Shown: positions 1 to 7,063 of the stretch, one piece after another
Layout: every line of letters starts with the position of its first letter
Position numbering within the stretch: the first letter of the stretch is position 1
DNA from: Propionibacteriaceae bacterium
GTDB lineage: Bacteria; Actinomycetota; Actinomycetes; Propionibacteriales; Propionibacteriaceae
Reading direction: 5' to 3'
Length of the DNA stretch: 25,046 nucleotides
Assembly (NCBI GenBank): GCA_031254155.1
Contig: JAIRVA010000318.1
Span: forward strand, 1 to 25,046
Translations under genes and position numbers: made by a program
Notes under the pieces: generated by a model
Told to the model about the DNA's origin: nothing
The model's database searches: none
The model's input: the letters and a program-made list of their open reading frames with translations, nothing else

Positions 1-1
1 C

Positions 2-292
2 CCAGATGAAGACGTGGTGGATGGCGAGGTGGTGGACGAACCACTCGCCCAACCGACACCGCCAGGCGCGGAGATGATCACGGCGGCGCAACTCGCGAAG
101 CTGCACGTGTTGTTACCGAAGGCTGATCTGCGGGACCGGGACCTCGCCATCCAGTTTTACAAGGACGTGACGAAAGACCCGGTGATCGAGTCATCGAAGG
201 ATCTGACGAAGCATCAGGCGTCGCAGGTGATCGACATGTTGGAAGTCGCCGTTCAGGCGATGGAACAAGACGGCGACCCCTGGACACAGTAG
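2..292 (+). CDS. C-terminal part of a probable phage recombination protein (5' truncated)
   Basis: The frame is open from the window edge, so the true start lies upstream; the GTG at 14 is probably internal. The visible 96 residues have an acidic, Pro-containing linker (about 1-25), then a compact helical domain with the pattern ITAAQLAKL...KDLTKHQASQVID. I know this type of domain from the C-terminus of phage single-strand-annealing/Erf-like and related recombination proteins, where it resembles a small DNA-binding helical bundle. Being first in an early operon that continues into replication genes fits recombination. The catalytic or annealing part is outside the window, so the family is an inference; it could also be the tail of another nucleic-acid-binding early protein. 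Confidence 0.6.
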   Translation, partial: PDEDVVDGEVVDEPLAQPTPPGAEMITAAQLAKLHVLLPKADLRDRDLAIQFYKDVTKDPVIESSKDLTKHQASQVIDMLEVAVQAMEQDGDPWTQ

Positions 293-518
293 GGACGCCA
301 CGAGACGCCCTGGCTTGACTCCGCACCCCCAGGCCGGGCCGGGCACGGGACCCTTGAATCCCGTGCACGCGGACGTGACCCCCACCGGGTGGTCTTCCCC
401 GCACGCGTCGCCGCACCGGGACGACGCAACCGGGGGTGGCGGGGTTGGGAAAAGCCCGCCACCCCCACCCCCTCAACCACAGGCTCGTCTGCGAGCACGC
501 GTAAGGAAGGAAACACCT
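293..518 (+). promoter_or_regulatory. 226-bp structured leader between early genes
   Basis: There is no ORF here. By eye it holds a perfect 8-bp hairpin (343-350 with 359-366), a perfect 12-bp GC-rich hairpin (432-443 with 455-466), and a 5-bp hairpin (GCTCG/CGAGC, about 484-497) just before the RBS of the next gene. The segment 432-437 (GGGGGT) can pair instead with ACCCCC at 378-383, which excludes the 12-bp hairpin. A branched fold with a GCGTCG/CGACGC arm could form between them. No U-tract follows the 12-bp hairpin, so it is not a classical terminator. I see no clear sigma70 promoter. Confidence 0.45.
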
Positions 519-815
519 ATGCATGACAACACCGACTACTCGGTCCGCTACCTCAGCGAAATAGCAGGGGCGATGAGTGGGCCGATGACCGCCCGCGAAC
601 ACGCCGAACTCGCGGGCAGACTGATCCGCACCTTGTCCGAAGACTTGACCAACCAGGAAATGGGTGGCGACACCGAATGCCTGCTCATCTCAGTGATGGC
701 GGCGGCCCACGCGTTGGCGTCGATCGCTCTGACCTGGTCAGACGACGACTGCGGCACCCGCACCGTCGACCTGGACGACTACACGGTGAAAGCAGGTGGG
801 ACGAATGGGGAGTAG
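519..815 (+). CDS. small hypothetical early protein, 98 aa
   Basis: The start is ATG 519, behind AAGGAAGG (504-511); the frame upstream is only the open leader. The product is acidic and mostly helical, with a stretch rich in Ala, Met and Leu at about 60-78 (LISVMAAAHALASIALTW). That stretch could be one amphipathic or membrane-associated helix but is bracketed by charged residues. I do not recognise a family. It overlaps the next ORF by 11 bp, which supports co-translation. Confidence 0.7.
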   Translation: MHDNTDYSVRYLSEIAGAMSGPMTAREHAELAGRLIRTLSEDLTNQEMGGDTECLLISVMAAAHALASIALTWSDDDCGTRTVDLDDYTVKAGGTNGE

Positions 816-1152
816 TCCGCGGAAGACGCTGAAGCGGCTGAGAAACCGGATAGCTAAGTGGCCCAACGGTGAAAAGGATTGTACGGTGACCACTCTGCTG
901 GATGCGTTGTCGTTTCTGGAGAGTGACCTTGATGTGATCGCTAGAGCCGTGGTTGCCGTCGGTTTGAAGGTGACCAAGCCTCGGAAACGGCGGAAGGCGA
1001 ATCCTTGTGTCCTGAACCACTACCCGCCCGTTCAACCGGTGTGGAAGCACGACATCAAGGTGGTGTCTGTTGACGACGAGACGGGGACGACGAACGTCCG
1101 GGCGTGTGTGGGGCATCTCCAGAACCCGTACGAGGACGAGGTGGTGGCATGA
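805..1152 (+). CDS. basic hypothetical early protein, 115 aa
   Basis: ATG 805 sits inside the end of the previous gene, with AGGTGGG just upstream. The N-terminus (about 1-20) and a central patch (about 57-67, KPRKRRK) are strongly basic, suggesting nucleic-acid contact, while the C-terminus is acidic. There is no recognisable domain. The stop overlaps the start of the next gene as ATGA. Codon use is slightly less GC-rich than in its neighbours at 820-1020. Confidence 0.7.
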   Translation: MGSSPRKTLKRLRNRIAKWPNGEKDCTVTTLLDALSFLESDLDVIARAVVAVGLKVTKPRKRRKANPCVLNHYPPVQPVWKHDIKVVSVDDETGTTNVRACVGHLQNPYEDEVVA

Positions 1153-1652
1153 CGAGGCGGACGAAGCGTCGGTTCGCGCACGAGTTGTACCCGTTGCCGG
1201 GTGAGTCCGAGGTGCGTCCGCTCGTGGTGGAGGTGCCGTGCCTGTATGCCCGGGCGGTCGGGTTCGAGGTGTGGGGCACGGATTGGCATGACCTCCGGGG
1301 TACCCCGGAGTTGACCATGCTCACCGGGTTGCGGATCGTGCAACTCACGCAATGCCAGATGATCGCCTTGATGGCTGATGCGCTCCTGCAAGGCATGACG
1401 GGCGACGACGCGTGGACGTGGGCCAACGAACGGGCGTCGGATGAGACCGGCGAGATCGTGTTCGACAGGGCCGGGTTCTACGGTGTCCCGGTCGGCCAGA
1501 TCAAACCGTACCCGGTGCTCGCCGAAGCACGGAAACACTACCACTGGTCCGACCCGGATGTGTACGGGATCAGCGTGCTGGTCGCCACCGTTGACTGCCC
1601 GGAGTCCGAATGCGTGGACTGTACGGAACCCGTCGAGGAAGTGACACCATGA
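1149..1652 (+). CDS. conserved-type hypothetical phage protein, 167 aa
   Basis: The start is ATG 1149, in an ATGA overlap with the previous stop. The sequence looks globular, with a basic N-terminus and a Cys/acidic C-terminal tail (CPESECVDC). That tail holds CxxxxCxxC-type cysteines that could bind metal, although no second cysteine pair is present. I cannot assign a function. It belongs to the tightly overlapped early cluster. Confidence 0.72.
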   Translation: MTRRTKRRFAHELYPLPGESEVRPLVVEVPCLYARAVGFEVWGTDWHDLRGTPELTMLTGLRIVQLTQCQMIALMADALLQGMTGDDAWTWANERASDETGEIVFDRAGFYGVPVGQIKPYPVLAEARKHYHWSDPDVYGISVLVATVDCPESECVDCTEPVEEVTP

Positions 1653-1981
1653 CGCCTGTCACCAATGAGGACGAGGGTCTCACCGCTGCCGCGACGTGCG
1701 GGCTGGACCATACGGGGCGGGCCCGGGTGTTGAGGGTGCCGGTGATGGACATGAGCGGGGCGCGCCGGTTCGGCCTTGTCACGAGTTGGCTTACCGGCGG
1801 CGCCGACGGCGTCCAGGTCGAACTGGTGTCGGGTTCGGAGATGGGTAACCCGTGGCTGTCCCTCTGGGTGAGGCTGCCCGACGGGACACGGGTCGAGGAA
1901 GGCATCAACGTGGTCGACCTCGTCCAGGCGTGGGTCGACGCGATCACCGGCGACGCCACGGATGACGGGGAAGGGGAGTGA
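1649..1981 (+). CDS. hypothetical early protein, 110 aa
   Basis: ATG 1649 overlaps the upstream stop as ATGA. The product is acidic and predicted beta-rich, ending in an acidic tail. There are no motifs I recognise. Translational coupling with both neighbours is the main support, together with coding-like third-position GC. Confidence 0.68.
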   Translation: MTPVTNEDEGLTAAATCGLDHTGRARVLRVPVMDMSGARRFGLVTSWLTGGADGVQVELVSGSEMGNPWLSLWVRLPDGTRVEEGINVVDLVQAWVDAITGDATDDGEGE

Positions 1982-1986
1982 GACGA

Positions 1987-2187
1987 ATGATTACCGAGTC
2001 GAAATTCTGGAATGTGATAGAGAACGTTTCCGGCAGGTCGGTTGCGACCGTGATAGCCGACGAGAACGGTGTAGTCACCGTCGAGCTCCACGCCAGGCAT
2101 CTGACGGGTGCCCGTGCGGTTGAACTGGCTGCCGCGCTTAAGAGGGCTGCGGGATGGGCCAGGACACGGGAAGACCGGAGCGTGTGA
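1987..2187 (+). CDS. hypothetical early protein, 66 aa
   Basis: I chose ATG 1987 because AGGGGAG (1972-1978) lies 8 nt before it. GTG 1978, which overlaps the previous stop, is the alternative and would add three residues. The product is a small alpha/beta protein with no recognised domain. Its stop overlaps the next start as TGATG. Confidence 0.62.
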   Translation: MITESKFWNVIENVSGRSVATVIADENGVVTVELHARHLTGARAVELAAALKRAAGWARTREDRSV

Positions 2188-2441
2188 TGAAGAAGTGGCC
2201 GACTGGGCCGGTCACGGGCGGGTGGTTCCGGGCCGGGTATGAGGAAGCGGCTGCGGTGCACGCTGGCACGATCAGCACCCTTCGCGGGGGTATCCGTCGC
2301 GCAGTGTCGGTTCTCCGGAGGGTCCACCGTGTCGAACATTCTGGCCATGGGGACGAGTGCCATGGGTGCGGGTCACTGTGGCCGTGCCCGTCGGCGGTGG
2401 TCGCCGGCCACCTGGAAGCACTCCTGGAAGGCGGCGCGTGA
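2187..2441 (+). CDS. small protein with CxxC-WPCP knuckle, 84 aa
   Basis: ATG 2187 is coupled to the upstream stop (TGATG), with GGAG at 2177-2180. Residues about 52-66 hold H-x-D-E-C-x-x-C-G-S-L-W-P-C-P. This Cys/His cluster, with WPCP, recurs in small early proteins of actinobacteriophages and probably binds zinc. The N-terminal half is helical and basic. The function is unknown. An upstream ATG (2154) in the same frame would add 11 residues but lacks the coupling. Confidence 0.68.
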   Translation: MKKWPTGPVTGGWFRAGYEEAAAVHAGTISTLRGGIRRAVSVLRRVHRVEHSGHGDECHGCGSLWPCPSAVVAGHLEALLEGGA

Positions 2442-2743
2442 TGTCCGGCATGTTGTTCGACGGGTACCCTGACCCGCCACGCCCGCCCGGACCAACCGGG
2501 TCGCCCGGGCAGCGTCCCTGTGCCCGGCAGCAGGCGACGATCCAGCAGGGTGCCCACCCGTTGAACGCCCGCGGGTTGTACCCCGGCCAGACGTGCGGGA
2601 CGTGTGTGCACCGGTTCGCGTACCAGATGGCGTCCAGGGCGTATCCGAAGTGTGAGTACGGGCCGCTCAGCCACGGGCCGAAAACGGATGTGAAAGCCTC
2701 GTGGCCCGCCTGTGACCTGTGGGAAGGCAAGAGAGGGTCCTGA
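2441..2743 (+). CDS. small zinc-knuckle-like protein, 100 aa
   Basis: It starts at ATG 2441 in a TGATG overlap. The N-terminus is Pro/Gly-rich. The C-terminal half has CGTC...YPKC...WPAC, four or five cysteines spaced as in a widespread family of short phage proteins with a C-x2-C...KC...WPAC pattern, presumably a single zinc site. The function of that family is not known to me. RBS-like sequence lies inside the previous gene. Confidence 0.7.
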   Translation: MSGMLFDGYPDPPRPPGPTGSPGQRPCARQQATIQQGAHPLNARGLYPGQTCGTCVHRFAYQMASRAYPKCEYGPLSHGPKTDVKASWPACDLWEGKRGS

Positions 2744-2744
2744 C

Positions 2745-2822
2745 ATGGCGGCACCCGGGCACATCTACCGGCAGTCCTGTGACGCCATCGGACGCACCAT
2801 CTGGGAGCACGCGCATGGATGA
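2745..2822 (+). CDS. possible 25-aa micro-ORF
   Basis: ATG 2745 follows GAGAGGG at a good distance and reads 25 codons to TGA 2822, overlapping the start of the next gene at 2815. The only support is the RBS and the coupling geometry. It may serve to couple translation rather than make a useful peptide. Confidence 0.3.
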   Translation: MAAPGHIYRQSCDAIGRTIWEHAHG

Positions 2823-2982
2823 CATGATCCCGGTCACCCTTGACCTGGTACACGCATTGGACAAAGCCCGAGCCGCCCTCCTGTGGGGCAGCGCCGCCGC
2901 GACGCTGACCGACTTGTGGAACCTCGACAACCTCATCAACCGGCTCCGCGCCGGGGACACGATCACGATCACGAAGGGGTGA
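2815..2982 (+). CDS. hypothetical protein, 55 aa
   Basis: The start is ATG 2815, with GGGAG about 10 nt upstream; a longer frame exists but has no better start. The peptide is one long amphipathic helix pair (DLVHALDKARAALL...LWNLDNLINRL) and could dimerise. There is no family assignment. It is the last gene before a 110-bp gap holding a hairpin. Confidence 0.55.
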   Translation: MDDMIPVTLDLVHALDKARAALLWGSAAATLTDLWNLDNLINRLRAGDTITITKG

Positions 2983-3037
2983 CAGGCCGTCCTGTCGTGC
3001 CCAAGAATTCACCGGCGACCGCCGGAAGCAAGAAAAG

Positions 3038-3064
3038 CGCCCCCGGCGCGGAACACCGGGGGCG
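3038..3064 (+). promoter_or_regulatory. 9-bp GC hairpin before the antirepressor
   Basis: CGCCCCCGG (3038-3046) pairs perfectly with CCGGGGGCG (3056-3064) around a 9-nt loop, followed by A-rich sequence rather than a U-tract. A smaller inverted repeat lies just upstream (about 3012-3025). It could act as a weak terminator, a processing site or an mRNA stabiliser ahead of the antirepressor gene. Confidence 0.5.
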
Positions 3065-3092
3065 AAGACAAACAAGAAAGTTGGTGATCAAG

Positions 3093-3878
3093 ATGTCTCA
3101 CGACATCCTACCGTACGAGTTCTCTTTCGAGGGAACCCAAGTCCGGGTCGACAACGACAACGGGAAAGCCTGGATTGTACTCGCTGACCTGTGCCGAGTT
3201 CTCGACTCATCGAACCCCGCGGCCGTCGCGTCGCGCCTTGACGGCGACGAGGTTGGTCTAAGTAAAGTTGAGACGAACGCTGGTTGTCGATCAATGCTGT
3301 GTGTGAGCGAAGCCGGGTTCTATGCGGTCATCGCGAGAAGCAACTCGTCGAAGGCGAAACCCTTTCAGCGGTGGGCGAACCATGAGGTCTTCCCGGCTAT
3401 CCGGAAGCATGGCGGGTATCTGACTCCGGCGACGGTGGAGCAGGTGTTGTCTGATCCGGACACGATTATCCGGTTGGCGACGGATCTGAAGCGGGAGCGG
3501 GAGAACCGGTTGCGGGTCGAGGCTGAGGTGGTCGAGTTGATGCCGAGAGCGGAGGCGTTTGACGAGTTCTTGTCAGCGTCGGGTGACTATTCGGTGAACG
3601 AGGTGGCGAAGATTCTTTCCCGTGGGGGCGTGGTCATCGGGGAGGTCCGTCTGCGGAACTGGATGCTCGCCAACAAGTGGCTGTACCGGGACGCGGCCGG
3701 GAAACCCCGCGCCTACCAGACACAGGTTGACTGTGGCCGTCTGGTGGAACGCGCCCAGTGGCACCACCATCCGAGGACGGGTGAGAAAGTGGTCGACGCC
3801 CCACAAGTGCGGGTGACCGCGAAGGGTCTCGAAGCTCTCGCACGAGCCCTGTCCGTGCCGCTGGTCGACGCGGCGTAG
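3093..3878 (+). CDS. phage antirepressor, BRO-N plus KilAC
   Basis: The product is 261 aa. Residues about 8-105 form a BRO-N (Bro/antirepressor) domain: AWIVLADLCRVLDSSNP, LDGDEVG, and SEAGFYAVIARSNSSKAKPFQRW. After a helical linker (about 118-160), residues about 160-258 match the phage antirepressor C-terminal KilAC domain (SVNEVAKIL, RLRNWMLANKWLYRD, QVRVTAKGLEALA). In known phages such proteins bind DNA or repressor and favour lytic development. The start is ATG 3093; GTG 3084 is an in-frame alternative with a closer AAGAAAG. The early operon position agrees. The first intact gene with a firm assignment. Confidence 0.93.
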   Translation: MSHDILPYEFSFEGTQVRVDNDNGKAWIVLADLCRVLDSSNPAAVASRLDGDEVGLSKVETNAGCRSMLCVSEAGFYAVIARSNSSKAKPFQRWANHEVFPAIRKHGGYLTPATVEQVLSDPDTIIRLATDLKRERENRLRVEAEVVELMPRAEAFDEFLSASGDYSVNEVAKILSRGGVVIGEVRLRNWMLANKWLYRDAAGKPRAYQTQVDCGRLVERAQWHHHPRTGEKVVDAPQVRVTAKGLEALARALSVPLVDAA

Positions 3879-3882
3879 TGCC

Positions 3883-4047
3883 GTGAAGCGTCTCGCCGCT
3901 GGGATGGTGGCCGTCGAAAACCCGTTCAAGGCTGTGGCCGGCCACCTCGTTGACATGACTGGCAAGTTCACTCAAACGGCCGGACCGGGGTGCGCTGGGA
4001 TAGGTGTGCAGCGGAGCCAGTACTGGCCACGAGGACGGAGACAATGA
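3883..4047 (+). CDS. possible small ORF, 54 aa
   Basis: A GTG-started frame fills the gap between the antirepressor and the methyltransferase and ends in an ATGA overlap with the methyltransferase start, as expected for a genuine member of this operon. There is no convincing RBS before GTG 3883; ATG 3904 is an alternative. The product has no recognised motif and is basic at its C-terminus. Confidence 0.4.
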   Translation: MKRLAAGMVAVENPFKAVAGHLVDMTGKFTQTAGPGCAGIGVQRSQYWPRGRRQ

Positions 4048-4763
4048 TGAGGCCGAGAGTACTGAACTTGTATGCCGGGGTGGGCGGGAACCGGGCGTGG
4101 TGGCCGTCTGATGCTGAGGTGACGGCGGTCGAACTGGACCCGGGGATCGCGGAAGCCTATGCCACGTTGTGGCCACAGGATACGGTGGTTGTGGGTGATG
4201 CGCACCGGTTCTTGCTGGACCATTTGACGGATGGGTGGGATTTGGTGTGGGCGTCGCCGCCGTGTCCGTCGCATTCGAAGTTGAACCGGTTCGGGGCGGG
4301 GAAGGGCCGGTACCGGTATCCGGATTTGGACACGTTGTACGGGGAGATCATTCTGCTGCGGGAGTTCGCGCCGCAGGGTATGGCGTGGCTGGTGGAGAAC
4401 GTGATCCCGTACTATGAGCCGTTGGTCGCGCCGACGACGGTCCTGGGCCGGCATTACGGCTGGTCGAACCGGTGGGTACCCCCGGTGGCCGCGGATGCGA
4501 CGAGGCCCAGGATCAGCCGGGAACGCCAGTCGGCGTACAAGGCGAGGAAACGGACCCTGTCACCGATGGAGGCGGCGGAGGCCGCGGACTTCGAAGAGTA
4601 CTTCGGGTTGCGTCTGCCCGCGTGCGCGGACGGGTGGGGCCGGACGAAACGCCGCCAGGTGATGCGCAACTGTGTCCACCCGTTGATCGGGCGGGTCGTG
4701 TGGGATGCCGTGTTCACCCCCGGCGCTGCGGAACAAGACACACTATTCGACATGGAGCCGTGA
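4044..4763 (+). CDS. DNA (cytosine-5) methyltransferase
   Basis: The product is 239 aa. It carries the C5-MTase signature motifs in the right order: motif I VLNLYAGVGGN (6-16) for SAM binding; motif II-like VELD (29-32); motif IV SPPCPSHS (71-78) with catalytic Cys74; and motif VI ENV (118-120). The C-terminal third is short, so the target-recognition region is small compared with typical 300-400 aa enzymes. It transfers a methyl group to C5 of cytosine in a specific site. No cognate endonuclease is nearby, so it is an orphan phage enzyme, probably protecting phage DNA from host restriction. ATG 4044 has GGACGGAG upstream. Confidence 0.92.
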   Translation: MMRPRVLNLYAGVGGNRAWWPSDAEVTAVELDPGIAEAYATLWPQDTVVVGDAHRFLLDHLTDGWDLVWASPPCPSHSKLNRFGAGKGRYRYPDLDTLYGEIILLREFAPQGMAWLVENVIPYYEPLVAPTTVLGRHYGWSNRWVPPVAADATRPRISRERQSAYKARKRTLSPMEAAEAADFEEYFGLRLPACADGWGRTKRRQVMRNCVHPLIGRVVWDAVFTPGAAEQDTLFDMEP

Positions 4764-5116
4764 TGAAGAAAACAGCAGTTCAAGGCAGGGTGCGGGCGCT
4801 ACGGCGGTTGAAGTGTCCGCCGTGGCCCCCGTTGGGCGGCGCACCGGGTCATGTGGCCGGGGTGTGTGACTGGTGCGGGTACGGGGGCAACACGAGGCGC
4901 GGGTTGTGTTCGTCGTGTTACAACCGGTCGCTGGCCGGGGCTGTCGCCAACCCGTCCCGGCTGACGAACATCGAACTGGTGAACGAGATCATTTTCTGTG
5001 GGAGCCGGGACCCGGCGGACCTCGCGGGCGCGCTCGGGTTCACCCCCGTGACTCTCGCGGCACGGCTGCGCCGGGTCGCCGCCAACCTGGAACGGAAAGG
5101 ACGGGCCACGTCATGA
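4763..5116 (+). CDS. zinc-finger plus HTH-like small protein
   Basis: The product is 117 aa. Residues about 35-52 hold C-x2-C...C-x2-C (CDWCGYGG...GLCSSCYNR), a four-cysteine zinc knuckle. The C-terminal part (about 80-110, DLAGALGFTPVTLAARLRR) reads as a helix-turn-helix. A DNA-binding regulator or replication accessory is likely. The start is ATG 4763, overlapping the methyltransferase stop (TGATG). It lies in the same operon as the replication protein. Confidence 0.75.
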   Translation: MKKTAVQGRVRALRRLKCPPWPPLGGAPGHVAGVCDWCGYGGNTRRGLCSSCYNRSLAGAVANPSRLTNIELVNEIIFCGSRDPADLAGALGFTPVTLAARLRRVAANLERKGRATS

Positions 5117-5283
5117 AAGACATCGTGGGGACGACCCACCAGTACGAGTGCCGTGTGTGCGGGACGGCTCAAGTGTTTGTCACGACGGGGGTGGCGCCGC
5201 CGGTCGTGGTTGCGCTCGGCGCGGGGTGGCGGCGCGGCCCGGCGGGCTGGCAGTGTCCCGTGCACGGGGAGGGATCGCGGTGA
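5113..5283 (+). CDS. small CxxC protein, 56 aa
   Basis: ATG 5113 overlaps the previous stop. It has CRVCGTAQ near residue 13 and a C-terminal CPVH, together a plausible CxxC...CxxH zinc site, with a hydrophobic Val/Ala stretch between them. The function is unknown. It is coupled to the replication gene by a GTGA overlap. Confidence 0.62.
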   Translation: MKDIVGTTHQYECRVCGTAQVFVTTGVAPPVVVALGAGWRRGPAGWQCPVHGEGSR

Positions 5284-5705
5284 GGCGGGTTGACGGGGTG
5301 TTCCAGAAGATGGACCCGTGGATCAGCGAGGACCCGGACATCATCGCGGCGGGCGGGGCGATGCCCGAGCTCGTGTACCTGCGCGGCCTGGCGTACATCC
5401 GGCGCAACCTGACAGACGGGCGTATCCCGAAGAAAGTGCTCGGCGAGATCACGGACGGCATACCGGGAGCCAGGAAGCATGTCGACGGGCTCGTCCGGGT
5501 GGGCTTGTGGGCCGACGAGGGGGCGTGTTGGACGGTGCGGAACTGGGAGAAGTGGAACATGACCACCGACGAGATCGGGACCCGGTCGAAGAGCAGGGCG
5601 GACGCCGGGAAGTCCGGGGCCAACAGTCGTTGGCATGATGCGAAGCATGGTCCGGGGAACCCGGCCGGCGGCTGTTCCAGGTGCGCCGCCGCGGGATGGC
5701 TGTGA
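5280..5705 (+). CDS. replisome-organiser-like protein (replication initiation)
   Basis: GTG 5280 lies inside the stop of the previous gene (GTGA). The 141-aa product has the winged-helix pattern of phage replisome organisers: an N-terminal segment ending in YLRGLAYIRRNLTDGRIPKK, then HVDGLVRVGLW, and WTVRNWEKWN, followed by a basic, small-residue linker (KSGANSRWHDAKH). Such proteins bind origin repeats and load host helicase. A C-terminal CSRC pair may remain from a longer version. An iteron-like array begins 50 bp after the stop, which supports the role. A frameshifted frame continues across the array, so C-terminal truncation is possible. Confidence 0.75.
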   Translation: MRRVDGVFQKMDPWISEDPDIIAAGGAMPELVYLRGLAYIRRNLTDGRIPKKVLGEITDGIPGARKHVDGLVRVGLWADEGACWTVRNWEKWNMTTDEIGTRSKSRADAGKSGANSRWHDAKHGPGNPAGGCSRCAAAGWL

Positions 5706-5753
5706 CTGGTGGCAGTTGCCATCCGGTTTGCTATATGTACAGTGGCACACCTC

Positions 5754-5851
5754 ATGGCAAGTGCCATGCGAAACGATGGCAAATGCTATGGCAAATGCTA
5801 ATGGCAAACGTCATGGCAAACACGGTTTTGCCAATGGCAAAAAAATGGCAA
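5754..5851. repeat. ATGGCAA iteron-like array, candidate replication origin
   Basis: ATGGCAA occurs at 5754, 5776, 5788, 5801, 5813, 5834 and 5845, with inverted or near copies (TTGCCA) at 5716 and 5828. Spacings are 22, 12, 13, 12, 21 and 11 bp, close to one or two helical turns, so the sites face the same side of the DNA. The array is AT-richer than its surroundings and ends in an A-run. It directly follows the replisome-organiser gene, the usual place for a phage origin. Confidence 0.65.
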
Positions 5852-5894
5852 GACAGAGAGACCTATACCTACCTACGGTAGCTATGCCAACTCT

Positions 5895-5930
5895 CGTTGG
5901 ATAGTTCCGCCGGCGGCGAAGCCGCCAACG
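5895..5930 (+). promoter_or_regulatory. hairpin after the candidate origin
   Basis: GGCGGC (5912-5917) pairs with GCCGCC (5921-5926) around GAA, and CGTTGG (5895-5900) can pair outside it with CCAACG (5925-5930) as an alternative. There is no strong U-tract. The rest of 5852-6061 holds nothing else I can support, apart from the RBS AAGGAA before 6062. Confidence 0.35.
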
Positions 5931-6061
5931 GTTCTTGGTACGCCCAACTTTTCGCCGTGGGAACGATGAACTCAAGTTTCCCTTCTTGACCACAGACCGT
6001 GCACACGAACAAGCGTTGTGTGTCAGCGGGTATTTTCCGCCGCCGATGGAAGGAAACAACT

Positions 6062-6925
6062 ATGCTTACTCCGATCCAGTTGGACCGGGTCCGCCGCGAC
6101 CTTGCCGACATCGCCCGTCTCCTGCCGCTCGCCCCGCTCGTCGTCGGCACGACCCCGCCCGGGGGACGCCGCGGCCACGGCGTGCCTGGTCCCCGGCCGC
6201 CCGTCAGCCTGGAAACCCTTACCCTGGCCGACTGGGCGCCCGTCCCCGCCCCGGTGGACATCGACGACGTGGACGCGGACGGGGACACACCGGGACGTGT
6301 CCTCGGCGCCTGGTCGGCCCGGTTCGCGGATCTCGGGGTTGGCGGGGACCGGCGGCCGATCCCCGGCCGGGTGGCCGCCCTGGTCGCCGCCGCCCGTCTT
6401 CTCGCGGACGGGCTCGCCCGGTTCGATGCCGCCGCCGGGGCGGCGGAGGCCGAGAAGCTGGCGTGGGACATGCGGGTCCTCGCCGCACGGCTGCGCCGGG
6501 CCACGGGTGAACAGGCACCCCGTGAGGGCCGGTGCCGCAACTGCGGGTCGCCGGACGTGCACGCCGACTCGGCCACGTCGAACCACGTCACCTGCCTCGC
6601 CTGCCGGTGGGCCGGGACCGCGCCGCACCTGGTCACCCTCACCGTCGCGGCCGACTGGTACGCCGCCCACGACGACGGCACCACCTGGTGTCCCACCTTG
6701 CGCCGGCTGCAAGCGTGGGCGAAAGACGGCACCCTCCACCCGCACGGCGGGTCACGCTCGGACGACGGGGAACCCCTCTACCAGTTGGGCGTGATCCACG
6801 ACATCGTCGCCCAACGCGTCACCGACGGGCGCAGAGCGAAACGACAACCCGTCCCCGACGGCCCGGCGCACACCAGCGGCGACACTCCCTCACCACTCAT
6901 CACCTGGACCGGGGACGGCGCATAA
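6062..6925 (+). CDS. zinc-ribbon and HTH-like DNA-binding protein
   Basis: The product is 287 aa; ATG 6062 follows GGAAGGAA. The N-terminal half is a helical Ala/Arg/Asp-rich region of unknown fold. Residues 158-181 carry C-x2-C...C-x2-C (C158, C161, C178, C181), a zinc ribbon. Residues about 205-245 (TLRRLQAWAKDGTLHP...YQLGVIHDI) resemble the small MerR/excisionase-type winged helix, where a site-specific 'wing' is followed by a readout helix. The C-terminus is low complexity. This architecture is familiar from actinobacteriophage proteins next to replication genes, but its exact job is unknown. Confidence 0.7.
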   Translation: MLTPIQLDRVRRDLADIARLLPLAPLVVGTTPPGGRRGHGVPGPRPPVSLETLTLADWAPVPAPVDIDDVDADGDTPGRVLGAWSARFADLGVGGDRRPIPGRVAALVAAARLLADGLARFDAAAGAAEAEKLAWDMRVLAARLRRATGEQAPREGRCRNCGSPDVHADSATSNHVTCLACRWAGTAPHLVTLTVAADWYAAHDDGTTWCPTLRRLQAWAKDGTLHPHGGSRSDDGEPLYQLGVIHDIVAQRVTDGRRAKRQPVPDGPAHTSGDTPSPLITWTGDGA

Positions 6926-7028
6926 CCGCCCGGTGGCGATGCGACCTGCACAGCCGAGAGTCACCACCTGGCCCCGGCCCGGTCAGCCCGTCATCGGGGA
7001 AAAGTCCGCGTCGTCATGGTCAGAACAG

Positions 7029-7057
7029 TGGACAAATATGATCGAGGTTCATAGAAT
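7029..7057 (+). promoter_or_regulatory. sigma70-type promoter giving a leaderless fic mRNA
   Basis: TGGACA (7029-7034) and TAGAAT (7052-7057) are 17 bp apart. The ATG of the Fic gene begins six nucleotides after the -10 box, so transcription should start at or next to the A of ATG. No ribosome binding site is present upstream, which agrees with a leaderless transcript. Confidence 0.7.
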
Positions 7058-7063
7058 CACACT

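Noticed and set aside
5869..6006. Minus-strand 45-aa CxxC peptide beginning VCTVCGQEG
   Set aside because: Looks protein-like for a short stretch but has no RBS, begins with GTG in a region without other leftward genes, and is antisense to the leader of the plus-strand gene at 6062.
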